Assembly (NCBI GenBank): GCA_022410635.1
Contig: JAJVDF010000773.1
Location: 520,901 to 584,900 of the forward strand
Origin: Tretioscincus oriximinensis
Lineage: Eukaryota; Chordata; Lepidosauria; Squamata; Gymnophthalmidae
Length of the DNA stretch: 64,000 nt
Direction of reading: 5' to 3'
In this document: one piece after another, positions 33,995-44,940 of the stretch
Layout: every line of letters starts with the position of its first letter
Numbering within the stretch: position 1 is the stretch's first letter
The notes under the pieces: generated by a model
What the model was told of the DNA's origin: nothing
The model's input: only the letters and a program-made list of their open reading frames with translations
The model's database searches: none
Position numbers and translations under genes: made by a program

Positions 33995-35535
33995 TACGGA
34001 ACAAATAAGGCATAAATGTACCCTTTAAAATGATTTAAATGAAGGGCCATGTCTTGTTTTAAGTTTGAGGGCACAGCTTAATATGAGTCTTTCCAAAATA
34101 CAAAGCAGTGATGACCACCATTTATGTACATTAATCTTTTCTCAAAGTTACCTCTTTAAAAACTCATTATACTGCTTGCAGTTTATGAAAAGCAATTTGT
34201 CTTTCAGTTAATTCAGATCAATAAAGTGCCCTTTCCAGAAGAACCCCAACTATGTACCTTGAGATGGACAATAGCCAGGCTAATGCTCAAGAAATCATCA
34301 TTACATTTCATAACCTCTCTGATTATATTGGCTCTTCTCCAGCTGGAAGGGAATGTTGTGATACATTTTGTACAATGAATACTTTGTGGCCAGAACCAAG
34401 GGTGTTCTGGAGTTTTTGCAAAAGCCAGCACTGGCAAAAGTCTTGTTCTTGCAGGATTGGTTTTGGCCTTCAAGGAACTACAAACCTGGAGAAAAACAGA
34501 AATGAAAGGTGAACAGGAAATGGATGATATGTACATAATTGCTCATTTAGCATATCCTTCTGCTTTACTGAATTCTACAAAAATATCTGGCACATTTTAA
34601 GGGGAGAGAAAGAAATGGCATGAAAACATTGAACACTTGTTTTATTCAGTTTAGACATCTCTAGCTAAAATACAGCAGAATGAAGGCCTAATCAACTTCC
34701 AGTTTTATGCGGGTAGAAAGTATCTCTGGCATTACTACTGTGTTGTTGCAAGAGGATTCAATAATCCGGTAATCCTGAGAGAAATGTTGGGGGAAACGAC
34801 TAGAGAATAGTCCATGCAATGATCAAGAATACAGCATTCACATTGCTAATGATTACACTATCCTCCAGTTACTCCATAAAGCATTCCTAATTTGTGTGGA
34901 ATGCTGTTACACAGACCATGATCATTCCTATGCTCTAGAAATATTATTGTAGAATGTGTTGATGTTGNATTCAATTTGTGTGTGTGTGTGTTCTTCAGGT
35001 TGCAGTGACCAGGAAGTAGACACAGAAAAAAGCAAAAATGCAGGGTGGCTATCTGAGACTGGAAGAATTGGGAAAATGAATGATCTTGCACTTCCTCCTC
35101 GACCCCATTGAGCATGCTCAGCTTATAGTTCAGTAGGCAGGCTATAACTGATCTCCATGATCCCAATAGCTTGTCTCTGTTCTGTTTAAAGGTTTTTTTG
35201 CTTGTGTTTGCAACAGGAGGAAGGTAAGTATGACATGGCTAGCCAGTGATTTCTTCCACAACATTACGCAATTGATGTTTTTTCCCCTTCGTGTGCCTGT
35301 AGCCTTCATCTACCTCCATGTTTTTTCCAATTTGAGGATAATATGATGCATTATGACCCACTCCTATTTCCCTTGAATGCGTGCACAAATTGGCAGTATA
35401 AGGAATTACCAGACATCTCTCCGGAATACAGAAGATGTTGGAAGCAGANCTCAGGCTGTTATATTGCTTTTACATCTCAGTTACATTGTAAAGGCATCCA
35501 AGTGAGATCAGTTGCTATTTCTTCCAATGAATACA
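33995..35535. other. No gene seen
   Basis: Frames of 86-107 codons on both strands around 34213-34536 overlap each other and show no domain. There is a short (GT)n near 34975. No named repeat. Confidence 0.4.
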
Positions 35536-35539
35536 AGCA

Positions 35540-35685
35540 ATGATTATTATTTAGTATATATAACCTGCCCTTCACCTGAAGGTCACAGAATGAATCACAA
35601 CAATAAAAAATGGGGGGGGGGGAGGAGAGAATCATAAAACAATATAAAACATACATTAAAATAAAACACATGCATACACTGATGG
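35540..35685 (-). mobile_element. L2/CR1-clade LINE 3' end, antisense
   Basis: Contains 'ttagtatatataacctgccc', 'ttcacctgaaggtcacagaa' and a 'caataaaaaa' tail, with a G-run at 35612. It is the reverse of the tail seen at 33390. Confidence 0.5.
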
Positions 35686-36569
35686 ACAAAGTACCCCCTT
35701 AGGCAAAAATGGCCTAGTGCTTACTTAAGGTTAACAGCAGCAACTTCACTTATGGAAAGTAGATATAAACTTGGTTGATGACTCATCTGCACAAAGATCT
35801 GTTCTTGGAGGAGGTACAGCCACGAGAAGCAGCAGTATGTTTACACGCCAATGACACATGGCTTTAGACACAAAGGCCAAAATAAAAGTCTTTGCATGAG
35901 ACTTTTTTAGAAATGCCTTTCAAAGCCAATAGGAAATTTAGCTATAGGTCCTCCTGCTTCTCGTGGACTTTAAGCACAGATATATTTTTTCATACTTGTC
36001 ACAATCATCTATTTTTATGCATTCTATTTCTCTTCTCTAGGCATGGGTTTGTGTCTATAGGTTTATAGAAAGTATAAGTGAATGAATAATAAATAAACTT
36101 AATACTGTGCTTGCCACTGTTGGAAAGTGACTATTTATACACTTTACTTTCTACATTATTGTCAGTAACTGATGAGACATTTCAGAGGCAAGAAAAACAT
36201 CTGCCTTTGCCTTTTTAAAATTCAGAAGGCTTCAATTTTAATCACCCTATTTTGGAGGGGGGGAGCAAGGGAAGCAAAATGACTCAAAAGGAATTTTGAA
36301 AATCTCTTCTCAAATTGCTGCCTAGATTGAGTTAACTTTTTGACATATTTCATTGCAATTTAAGGCCGTGTCTTTATGGCATGCCACAGACATCACTGAT
36401 TTCCCATTAGGGCAGCTAATCTACATTTCTCATCACACTGAGACGTGTGAGAGGTGCTAGATCTCTAAAGATTTATCAAAAGCATCTAAATTGCTCCTAA
36501 GTCCTGCACTGACAGGGGTCCAAGGAATAATGGAATGGCTTCCATTGGTTCAAGAGACTGCTGTACTCC

Positions 36570-37264
36570 TGTTGTGCACAGCCCTGTGTTGCAGGGCTCA
36601 GGGGATGAGGACGGTGATGAATTGCAGGACGGCGTCTCTCCCGACCCTGAAGCAGGTAGTGAGGTTAATAGGCTGAGCCAAATCCTGGAGGAAAGGAGGG
36701 AGACAGCTGGCCTGCGCAGAAGCCGGAGGATGAGAGAAAAACTGGCAGATCTAACGTCAGCCTCTGACCGGTCTAGCATATAAGTCTCTTGGAGTTGCAG
36801 AACTGTGAGTTTTCAGATAGAGAATCTTGAGGCCAGGATCAAACATCAAGAGCCACTCCCTGCTGGTCAGCACTCCTGGATGGACCAGCTGTTTCTAATC
36901 AAGCTACCAGATTGCAGGAGATGTATATAAGCCAGCTGCTCAAGGCTTTACTTTGCTGGAAGCAATTCGTCACTTGGTCTCTGAGATAGTGTTTGTTTAG
37001 CCTCTGGTACTTGACCCTGGACTGTAACCGGACCTTGTTTGTATCTTGTTCCCAACCGTGTGGTTCCACATTTCTGGTATTGGCCTGGCTTGTTTAATGA
37101 CTACTCTTGAACGTACTCCCTTGAACTCGTTGACCTGATTGTGGGACTGACTGTGCCACAGGGGTTTTACAACGTGTCTGTGGACAGCTGTCCCCAGCAC
37201 GTTAATACTCTGTCTAGTGCTGCTGCCTGGTGGGAGACAGACTAGTCAGCCTTGGTATCCGACA
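36570..37264 (+). mobile_element. Solo LTR (LTR retrotransposon, probably Ty3/Gypsy) with 5-bp TSD
   Basis: It starts TG ('tgttgtgcac') and ends CA ('tccgaca'), and is flanked by the direct repeat 'actcc' at 36565-36569 and 37265-37269. The length is 695 bp. A TATA box 'tatataa' lies at 36924. In the 5' part there is an open frame rich in Glu, Asp and Arg (to 36783), a pattern I associate with Gypsy-type LTRs in reptiles. There is no internal region, so it is a solo LTR made by LTR-LTR recombination. The family is inferred; the boundaries are well supported. Confidence 0.8.
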
Positions 37265-37589
37265 ACTCCATCCAAGATGGTTCACCTGGCAAAAACCATT
37301 TGCAAGTCCGATTTGTTGTGCATTTGCTTCACCAGATTCTTATATAAAATGATAGAATTCAGGTTCTGGAACCAATGGTTGAGATTGTTGGTTTAAAAGG
37401 AAAAGCTACTGTGAAAACTCTATAAAGTGTTATTGTGATAAGGCTGTGTTGTGTGTATAGTTTTCATAAGGTGAAGGACGCNGATATTGACAGCAAACTA
37501 TCCTTTTAGAAGAGGGCTATGGTACCTCCTCCAGGAGAATGTGCCATGTGCATAGAAAATCTTGCTTGTCATGAGTGAAAGAACATCAA

Positions 37590-37866
37590 AACTCATAATA
37601 TACTGAGGTACAGTGGTGTAAGAGCTTGGTGTTTCAACAGAGATATGAGTTTGAGACTCATGCATGGAGATGGGCAAGTACCCTCTACTGGCCTCAGCTT
37701 CAACCAATCCAGCTGTTTTGAAAGAAAGACATTTGCAAGAATATAAATGGATACCACAAATGGGGAAGACAGAATAGATGTAAGCTTTTGGGCAAAACCT
37801 AACCTTGTAAACTGAACTGTGTCCTTTTGGGTGAAAAGAGTGGGACATAAAAACCAGATTTTCATC
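37590..37866 (+). mobile_element. tRNA-derived SINE, second family, diverged
   Basis: The head is 'tgtaagagcttggtgtttca', then 'tgagtttgagactcatgcat' (B-box), the body is 'aaccaatccagctgttttga', 'aatggataccacaaatgggg' and 'gacagaatagatgtaagctt', and the tail is 'tgtgtccttttgggtgaaaa' plus 'gggacataaaaacc'. It is less similar than the copies at 9143 and 22285 but in the same order. Confidence 0.7.
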
Positions 37867-37907
37867 GTCCTTCATATTCATGAGTTAGAAATTCACAAGG
37901 TTTTCAA

Positions 37908-37960
37908 GGAACTTAACCCCTAGGGTATAATAAGGGACTTAACCCCTAGGGTATAATAAG
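37908..37960. repeat. Short tandem duplication, two ~26-bp units
   Basis: The unit 'cttaacccctagggtataat' plus flanks occurs twice in tandem with one base difference in length. It lies between a SINE and a CR1 tail. Confidence 0.9.
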
Positions 37961-37967
37961 TGGGATG

Positions 37968-38035
37968 GTTTAGTGAATCCTGCTTTCAGCAGGGGATCCC
38001 TTCCAACTCAATGATTCTATTATTCTAGTGTATTA
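37968..38035 (+). mobile_element. CR1-like 3' end (octamer-tail type)
   Basis: Contains 'gggatcccttccaactcaat' followed by 'gattctattattcta', the sense 3' end of the CR1 type found antisense at 4736. Confidence 0.6.
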
Positions 38036-38506
38036 GACCTATTCTAACAACCATCTTATGAATTTACTCTGCTATACAGATATCCACGTGAACATACATC
38101 TGAAAGAAGAAAGGTTAAAGTCAGAAATATCGCTGTGATACATGAAGTTTGTGGCTTGGACTGGGGGCAGCAGGTGGCTTGCTTCAAATGAACACTACTT
38201 TTTTAATCTGCAAGGCAACAAGCAATGCACTACTGTTTCAGTAAAGTCAAAAGAAGACTTCCAATTAGAGGACTGAAAGACATTACATCCTGCCAGACCT
38301 TTAAAGGAAGGATTATCATAAAAAAAAATTAAAGATCCCATTCCCTTTATGGCCATGGACTGATTGGACCATCATACCTGTTTTTTTAGATCACCTTCAC
38401 TTCCTTCGAAGTCTTGCACAACAGGGCTCTTCCAGGGGAAGGGGGGCAGACTAAACCCCATTCTTATGGAAATAGGAAGGGGAAGCCCTAAAGTAAAGGT
38501 GTGACT

Positions 38507-38722
38507 TCAGTCACATCTACCTTTTAATCCAGCTTCTGTCCATCTTCAGAATCAAAGAACATATGAGCAAAGTAAATAGTGATTTTATTTCCATATTATT
38601 TAATCAATGGTTGTTTTTCTGAGTTAGGGAATGCCAAACAGTTTGTTCTTTTGCTAATGGGTTCTCTCACTCTGAAAGTGGACTAANGTTGCATTAAAAC
38701 TGAAGCATGATGTAGCTATCTC
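38507..38722. mobile_element. Foldback element related to family A
   Basis: The left end 'cagtcacatctaccttttaa' with 'tccagcttctgtccatcttc' faces an inverted right end 'ctctgaaagtggactaangt' with 'tgcattaaaactgaag'. The right arm, reversed, also matches 160-215 ('caatccactttcagagtgag'), so a variant copy lies there. Non-coding. Confidence 0.45.
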
Positions 38723-39520
38723 CATGCTAAAAGGCACTGACAGGTATGGCTATACTTGCAAACTCTGATTAGCTGAACTTATTGGGCTTTACTAAGCACA
38801 TGTTTAAGAAGCCAACTTAGGTGTTATCTGGGCAAATGCCATTTTGACTGGATCATTGATTCAGTTGTGCTCTAGGCTGGAAGACATTTTGTTTTAAAAG
38901 GATAACAACCTGCTGCTGTTATGTAAAAATGAAGAGAAATGAATTCTCACACTGAGAAAAACCAAACAAGACTATAAAACCTTTTGCCAAGATTTTTTTA
39001 TTATTCCTTTCCAATGTCTAGAGATGCCAAATCTCCTATTCTGTTAAAGTGCATAACATCCGCCTAATCTGATTTTATTGTTTCAGCTTTTTCAGGTTCT
39101 CATTATGAGGTAAAGATTCTTTTCAGCTGACCTTTACAAATGTCAGCACCCTAAGTTGAGTGCATAGGAAAAGGCTATCATGACTGAATACACTTACAGT
39201 CATAAGTAACTAGGTCCAGAAAAGAATCAAGTCCAATCTCATGGCCTGAAACATGATTCTTGACATCCATATATTATCTCTTAAAAGATTAGCTTACATA
39301 ATTCAGAAAATGTTTCACAAATGTGCAAAACAAGAAATTGAATGTAGCATATGCAACGCCTGTAGTAAAAGGTGAAGCATGAAAAACAGCTTTTCTTAGT
39401 AAGGAGAAAGGAAGGTCTTAAGCTCTTTTTTTGCATGCACCTCACCTACCTTCAAACACTTTAGTTATTCCATATTAGCTTGATGTTGGTTGGCTGCAGC
39501 TATACATGTTTGCATTAAGC

Positions 39521-39726
39521 TAGGCTGACCAGATGACCCCTTTTGGGGGGATTGAAAACCCAGTTTTGGGGAGCCTCCCAGTTTTTTCTGAGGAAATGTT
39601 TTTCAAAAAAAGACTTTTTTGAATTTGTTTTTGTTTTTGAATTTTTTTCCTCAGAAAAAAATGGGAGGCACCCCAAAAATGGGTTTTCAACCCACCCACC
39701 CCAAAAGGGGTCAACTGGTCAGCCTA
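39521..39726. mobile_element. Palindromic MITE with 8-bp TSD (hAT-like)
   Basis: The 206-bp element begins 'taggctgaccag' and ends 'ctggtcagccta', and the arms are nearly complementary over their whole length (about 95 bp each). It is flanked by the exact direct repeat 'cattaagc' at 39513-39520 and 39727-39734. An 8-bp TSD is the mark of the hAT superfamily. There is no coding capacity, so it would have needed a transposase from elsewhere. The frames read across it are artefacts. Confidence 0.85.
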
Positions 39727-39829
39727 CATTAAGCAGCTTCGTCCAGGAATATATGCAAATGTCAAACCATTTTTATACATGACATCCTGATCAATCAAAT
39801 GCTGCACCCAGTTCACATTAATACGGTCT

Positions 39830-40925
39830 TTAAGGATAGATAGCTCCAAAGCTGTCTCTGAAGACAACTGGGAAATTCTGCTCATGGGAGCTCACTTGTG
39901 GGGTTCTGCAGAGGTCAATCCTCTCCCCCCATGCTGTTCAACATCTATATGAAGCTGCAGGGAGAGGTCATCAGGGGATTTGGAATAAAGTGTCATCAAT
40001 ATGTAGATGACACTCAGCTCTATCTCTTGTTCCATCTGAATTAGGAGGAGCGGTTGAAGTGCTTGACAGGTGCCTGGAAGCAATGATGGTGCTGGATGGG
40101 GGACAATAAATTGAACCTGAATCCAGACAAGACAGAGGTGCTGTGTTTTGGAGCAACCTGGGTTTGTGAAGTGGGGAGGCACCCTGTCCTTGATAGAGTA
40201 AAATTGCCCTATAAAGGACGGGTGTGAAATCTGGGGGTGCTTCTGGACTCTGCCAGGTGGAGGTAGTTGCCAGGAGTGCCAACTTCCAGTTATGTCTGGT
40301 TTGCCAGTTACGGCCACTTCTGAACAGGGATGATTTAGCCACAGTAATCTATGCTCTTGTAACTTCCAGATTGGACTATTGTAATGCGCTCTATATGGGG
40401 CTGCCCTTGAAAACAGTTGAGCAGCTGCAGTTGGTGCAGAATGCAGCAGCTAGACTGCTGACTGGATTGGTTGGCCAGACACACATCACACTAGTCTTGA
40501 AAGAACTGCACTGCCTGCCAATCCGCTACTGAGCCCAATTCAAAGTGTTGATTTTAACTTATAAGGCTCTAAATAACTTGACCCATGCCTTAAGATCTGC
40601 AGGGGAGGCCCTCCTGATTATACCACCCCTTTCAACAGCAAATGGAGTAGGGACCAGGGTTAGGGCCTTCTCAATGGTTGCCCCCAGTTTATGGAATAGT
40701 CTCCCCCCAAGGTGCATCTGTCATCATCGTTGTATTGTTTTAGAAGATCTTTGAAGACACACCTCTTTTACCTGTCCTTTGACTGACAAAATGTCATTTT
40801 TGTCCCCACTTTTAGATATTGTTTTACACTGTTTTTAATTTATTTATTTTGTATTGATGTTTTACTGTTGGCTGCCCTGAGACCTTTGGGTATAGGGCGG
40901 GGTATAATAATAAATTAATTAATTA
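39830..40925 (+). pseudogene. L2/CR1-clade LINE: RT C-terminal half and 3' UTR
   Basis: Across frameshifts this reads the end of a non-LTR ORF2. First is the 'GxxxxSILSP.LFNIYMK' region. Next is RT motif C as YVDDTQLYL (active-site Asp pair). Then come LNLNPDKTEVL and LGVLLDS, followed by the conserved C-terminal block DLATVIYALVTSRLDYCNAL, LQLVQNAAARLLTG and LILTYKALNNL. The 3' UTR follows ('ggctgccctgagacctttgg', 'ggcggggtataataat') with a TTAA-rich tail. Open pieces survive at 40224-40532 and 40545-40754. It has several stops and frameshifts and is 5'-truncated before the RT fingers, so it is dead. It is the source type for the many short 3' tails in the window. Confidence 0.85.
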
Positions 40926-41324
40926 AAAATATTTAGGGCAGATTAACGTGGCCTACCAGTAGCCTGTTTTACTGGTATTGTTTTACTGTTACCACCTATA
41001 TGATATGGAGTAGCACTATTCTCATGCAGACATCATGGAATAATATATTTTTAAAAATGGATTACTGAGAATCTAGCCACACATAGATGGAAAGGGAGAG
41101 AAATCTGCATTCTATTAGCAACTGTTGATTTTGTTAGCAAAAAGAGGTGACATACTTTTGCTCCTGAGACATAGGGAGCTTGTCCGCTGTAAGGAGAAGG
41201 AAAAAGACTGATCTNCACGTGCCCATCCAATCCTGCAGTCCTGTTGGCTGGTGTCATACGTGCTTCTCATCATTTCTAGCAGGCCCTGACAGACAACAGG
41301 GCTGCTGGAACCTTAACATCGAAG

Positions 41325-41420
41325 TTCGCTAGCCATTGCAATGCAGATGAAAAAGATCTGCAATAGGAGATTCCTCTTCTATTGTAGATCTTCTCTGGAT
41401 ACATAGCGATGGCTAGCGAA
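41325..41420. repeat. 96-bp imperfect hairpin
   Basis: The left arm starts 'ttcgctagccat' and the right arm ends 'atggctagcgaa'. Complementarity runs almost to a small loop near 41370, with a few mismatches and bulges ('aagatctgcaatag' against 'ctattgtagatctt'). The size and stem resemble a miRNA precursor as much as a tiny foldback element. No second copy was seen in the window. It sits outside any recognised element. Confidence 0.75.
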
Positions 41421-42048
41421 ATCTCCATGAAGGCATTTGGCTTGAAGAGGCAAGAAGTGGATCACTGCGCCAGGGAAAGGGTAGGGAATTGTCATGTAGC
41501 TGCACCCTGAGACTGTGCATAACAAGGCCAAAAACTGGGACTCCATATATACTAACACGAGTTTTGTAGCTGGTGTGGTTCACAGGGTTACAAAGAATTT
41601 GATACAACTTAACTGCTGAACAGCAGCAGGAGCAACAATAACAAGAACGCTTTCTCGATGTTTTACAAAAATCCGACTCAGTTTTTGTTATGTCAGTTGA
41701 CAATTCCTTATTCTTCTCCCTCTCTCAAACTTATAGGATACCGAAAAGCCACGAGCCAAACCAGTGGATCTGGATCATGCACCAAGTAAGNAGGTACTCT
41801 GCAGAAAAATATCTTTCCCCTTTTTTAGAAGCAACTACATCTGGTTTACTTAAGAAGGAAAGATATAAGCAACGAGAGAGAAAGAATCTTATTACAACAC
41901 AGNGACAAGTCATACTTTGAAAGCAGATTTTCTTACGGTATTTTTTAAAAAATGAAAAGCAGCATACAATCATTTTAAACAAGCCTACAGACAAATACAA
42001 ATAAATAAATAGTTTTTTTAATGTTAAATTTTGCTCAAAAGAGAGGCA

Positions 42049-42578
42049 TATCCCAAGAAGAAAGGCGGTTGTGATTTGTAATAGGATTACAGGAGGGATT
42101 TCTAGAGAGAATACGTATATATTGCAACAAGGAATAAGAGCAGCCCATATTTTGATTGCGAAAGGTTGGAAGGATAAGGAAAAGTGGACAAAAGAGGGTT
42201 GGTATGACTATATGTCCGAAATCTTGCTTTTTGACTATCTAAGGGAAAGGAGGTTGAAAAGATTAGTTATTTTAATACGTCCCCTATGGGAGGTTAAATG
42301 GAGAAATTTCCTTTCCTATGTGATATTTAATAAAATGGATTCACCAANGGCACATACAATATATTTGATTTTAGACTTAAAAAGGTTAACATGATTCCAT
42401 CCGATAGCCCTGAGCCAAGGGGGGGGAGGGGCGGGAGGGGGGGAGGANGGGAAGGAGGGAGGGGGAGGGTTTATAATATGACTACATAAATATTGTATGA
42501 ACTGTTTTGTCCAGCTAATGTATGTATGTAATAATGTATTATGTCATATGGAAAATCAATAAAATATAATAATAATAA
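42049..42578 (+). mobile_element. 5'-truncated L1 insertion with 12-bp TSD
   Basis: The flanks 'aaaagagaggca' at 42037-42048 and 42579-42590 are identical, giving exact ends. The insert begins inside the last part of ORF2 (QGIRAAHILIAKGWK, LLFDYLRERRL, LILDLKRLT then stop). It continues with a G-rich 3' UTR tract (42419-42470) and ends 'aaaatcaataaaatataata'. The tail protein matches the antisense copy at 24244-25075. The long TSD and 5' truncation are typical of L1 target-primed insertion. Confidence 0.8.
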
Positions 42579-42599
42579 AAAAGAGAGGCAGAAACAATT

Positions 42600-44330
42600 T
42601 GTTTATACAGAGTTGTCCAAAAAGAAAATCTAATGTGGCAAAACTCTCTCCATAAACCTTCACAAATAAGAGACACGAATTGGCTAGTGATTGCTTGTGA
42701 CATTCTGTGTTCCTGCACAGTAGAATGAATCACTGCTTTAAAATCTCGTTGAAGAATAGTTGTTATCTTCCCCTTATTATTTCTTGCATGCAATTTTTAG
42801 ACCGTCTGTTCAGGATGACATTTTCTGAGCTCCTGAATAGTTTTGGCAGGTCCAGGATGACAAAATTTCCTTCCTCAGTCTTTTGAAAATAGGAGGAAAT
42901 AACTGGAGAAGGCAGATGAAAACTAGAAATACATAAATCAGATGAGACTCAGATTGTGTGAACTGTGGGCTGTGTGAGATGAAGCATTCTGATCCAGCAC
43001 TGGAAAACTTGCTCTTTAGCGAGAGTGAAAATAGCCATGCTGTCAAGCATTATAATTTGAGTGTAAAAATAGAAAATGATTTTTGAATCCATCTAGTCCA
43101 GATTTCGGCACTTATTTGTAGATATAACTAGATGATCATGTCAGATAAAGATGAAATTATTTTTCCAGCCATTTGCTTCTGTACCGACAGTTATTTATGC
43201 CAGGATGATGTAAATCTCTCCAATTACTGGAGCTTTCCTACAATCATGAAGACAACTTTCATTTGAAAAAATCAGANTATGTGACCCAAACCTGTGGGTG
43301 CAGATAACTTGCTCACTTGATTTCAGTAAAACATCACCAACCACTTCCAAGCTATTTACAAATGCCTTTGAAAGTATATTTTTAAAGCCAGCTTCAATCC
43401 ATATTAATATGAATGAATGCCGCAGCTAAAGGCCTTGCCAATAGAATATTGAAATCAAATAGAAAACAATTTCCATTGCAGTAGATGAAAGGCCTTCTTT
43501 TTAATCCAACAGAAAACAGTTTGATACTGTTTTTTGTCACTCTAGAACTCCTAAGGTGGACAAGAAAGAGATGAAAGTGCATTTGACTTATTTCAGGTCT
43601 CTGTCCACTTTGAAAAGTGAGATCTGGTTTTGTTTTGTTTGTTTTTTAATGTGGGGCTAGGTATCTGGACTTTGTGGGTGGTGGGGAAAACAACAGTTGA
43701 AAAATTCCTCCTCTTCAATCCTAGGTTGCAGGAATATTGCTAAGGTGTGGCTGTACGGGGAAAGAGGGTGGAAAGCCATGATACATTTATAGCTGCCATT
43801 TTCTACTTGCTGTCAAAGAGAAAATCCAGCACATTTCCAATTAAATCTGTCCACTTATTTTAATCTTTTCCATTTGTTCCTATGGTCTCCCACAGAGCAA
43901 ACATATGATCGTTTCTGGGCACAAACACTTCATTTTCCTCTTCCTTTTCCCAGAAGTCTGGGAAGCTGTTCCTCTGCAATTATACTCTTGCCCAAATATC
44001 AGCCAGGAACAACTTTGTTAGTAAATGGGGAAAGTGTTTAAGGGTGAGTCAAAATTCCCTTCAGAACATGCACAGCACACCCTATTTGCTGNTGCCACTG
44101 TTCCAGATTATTGCACCATGGTAAATGTTACTGGAGTTGGGAAATGAGCAGTGTGTATGCGTGAGGCAGGGGCTACTAACAGGACTAAATTTCAGGTTTC
44201 CCCCTTTTGCCAGTGGTTCTCCCATCAGAGATCCCCCTTCCCACAGCCCAGACCCCAATACTCTTACCCCAGGGATGAGGAACCTTTTTTCTGTAAAGGG
44301 CCATTCTGATATTTGTAAAATCAAATGGGG
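42600..44330. other. No gene seen
   Basis: Short open frames only. The phrase 'aaagccagcttcaatccata' near 43385 may be a decayed family A end. Otherwise nothing to name. Confidence 0.4.
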
Positions 44331-44332
44331 GC

Positions 44333-44620
44333 CATACCCCCTCCCCCACTCCAGACCATGCCCCCCACTCTAGGTCCTGCCCCCACCCCAGGCCTCCTCC
44401 CCTGATCCCAGGGAGATGAAGCCCATCCCATCTTCATACAAAATGCACAGCAGCAGCTGGCACTCCCTGCACTTGTCATCCTGTACAGAATGGTTCGTGC
44501 CTGCACTTTCTCCTTCACTGAATGCTGTTGCGCTACAACATCCTTCTCTCCGCCTGTTGATTGGGCATCTGCCCCCGGAGCGAAGCCACCACACATTGCT
44601 CCTCGCTGCTTCTATGGGCC
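44333..44620 (-). pseudogene. C-rich stretch and second fragment of the Gag 3' part
   Basis: 44548-44620 is identical over 73 bp to 44938-45010, the end of the Gag frame of the next element. The sequence beyond it on the minus strand (44547-44400) is not found in the other copy and may be the continuation of the same Gag. The plus-strand C-runs at 44335-44405 are low-complexity. No zinc knuckle is present in this fragment. Confidence 0.5.
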
Positions 44621-44868
44621 AGGAAAATCCATGAGCCAGATCAATGGACTCCATGAACCATTCCCACGCCTGCACTAACCCAATCCCAGGAGCACTTGAT
44701 ATGGTTGAAGACTTTGGGGCAGCAGTGGCAGCATCCCATTAAGTCAGCTGAATTAAGATTACTTAAACAGAGTGTGGCAACCTTAGGTGTGATTGGGGCC
44801 TCAAATGCAATTACAAATCAATTTCACAAAACCAGGAAAAAGTTCCAAAAAGTCAAAAGGATATATAT

Positions 44869-44940
44869 TGTGAAACAATCGATGGCGAATGGACACTCAG
44901 ACAAGTGATTTCAAGCTCTGAAAGTGATTTATTGCAGCTC
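44869..44940 (-). mobile_element. Partial 3' LTR of a Gypsy-like element
   Basis: It matches the inner end of the LTR at 45916-46173 ('ctcagacaagtgatttcaag', 'ctctgaaagtgatttattgc', 'agctc'), ends at the same terminal 'tgtga', and contains the antisense 'aataaa' signal. It has a small insertion ('cgatggcgaa...') relative to the other copy. It joins directly to Gag sequence at 44941, so the U3 part, all of Pol and probably the end of Gag are missing. Confidence 0.7.

Noticed and set aside
34213..34536. Overlapping frames of 107 (-) and 86 (+) codons
   Set aside because: Both strands are open over the same stretch and neither product resembles a known protein.
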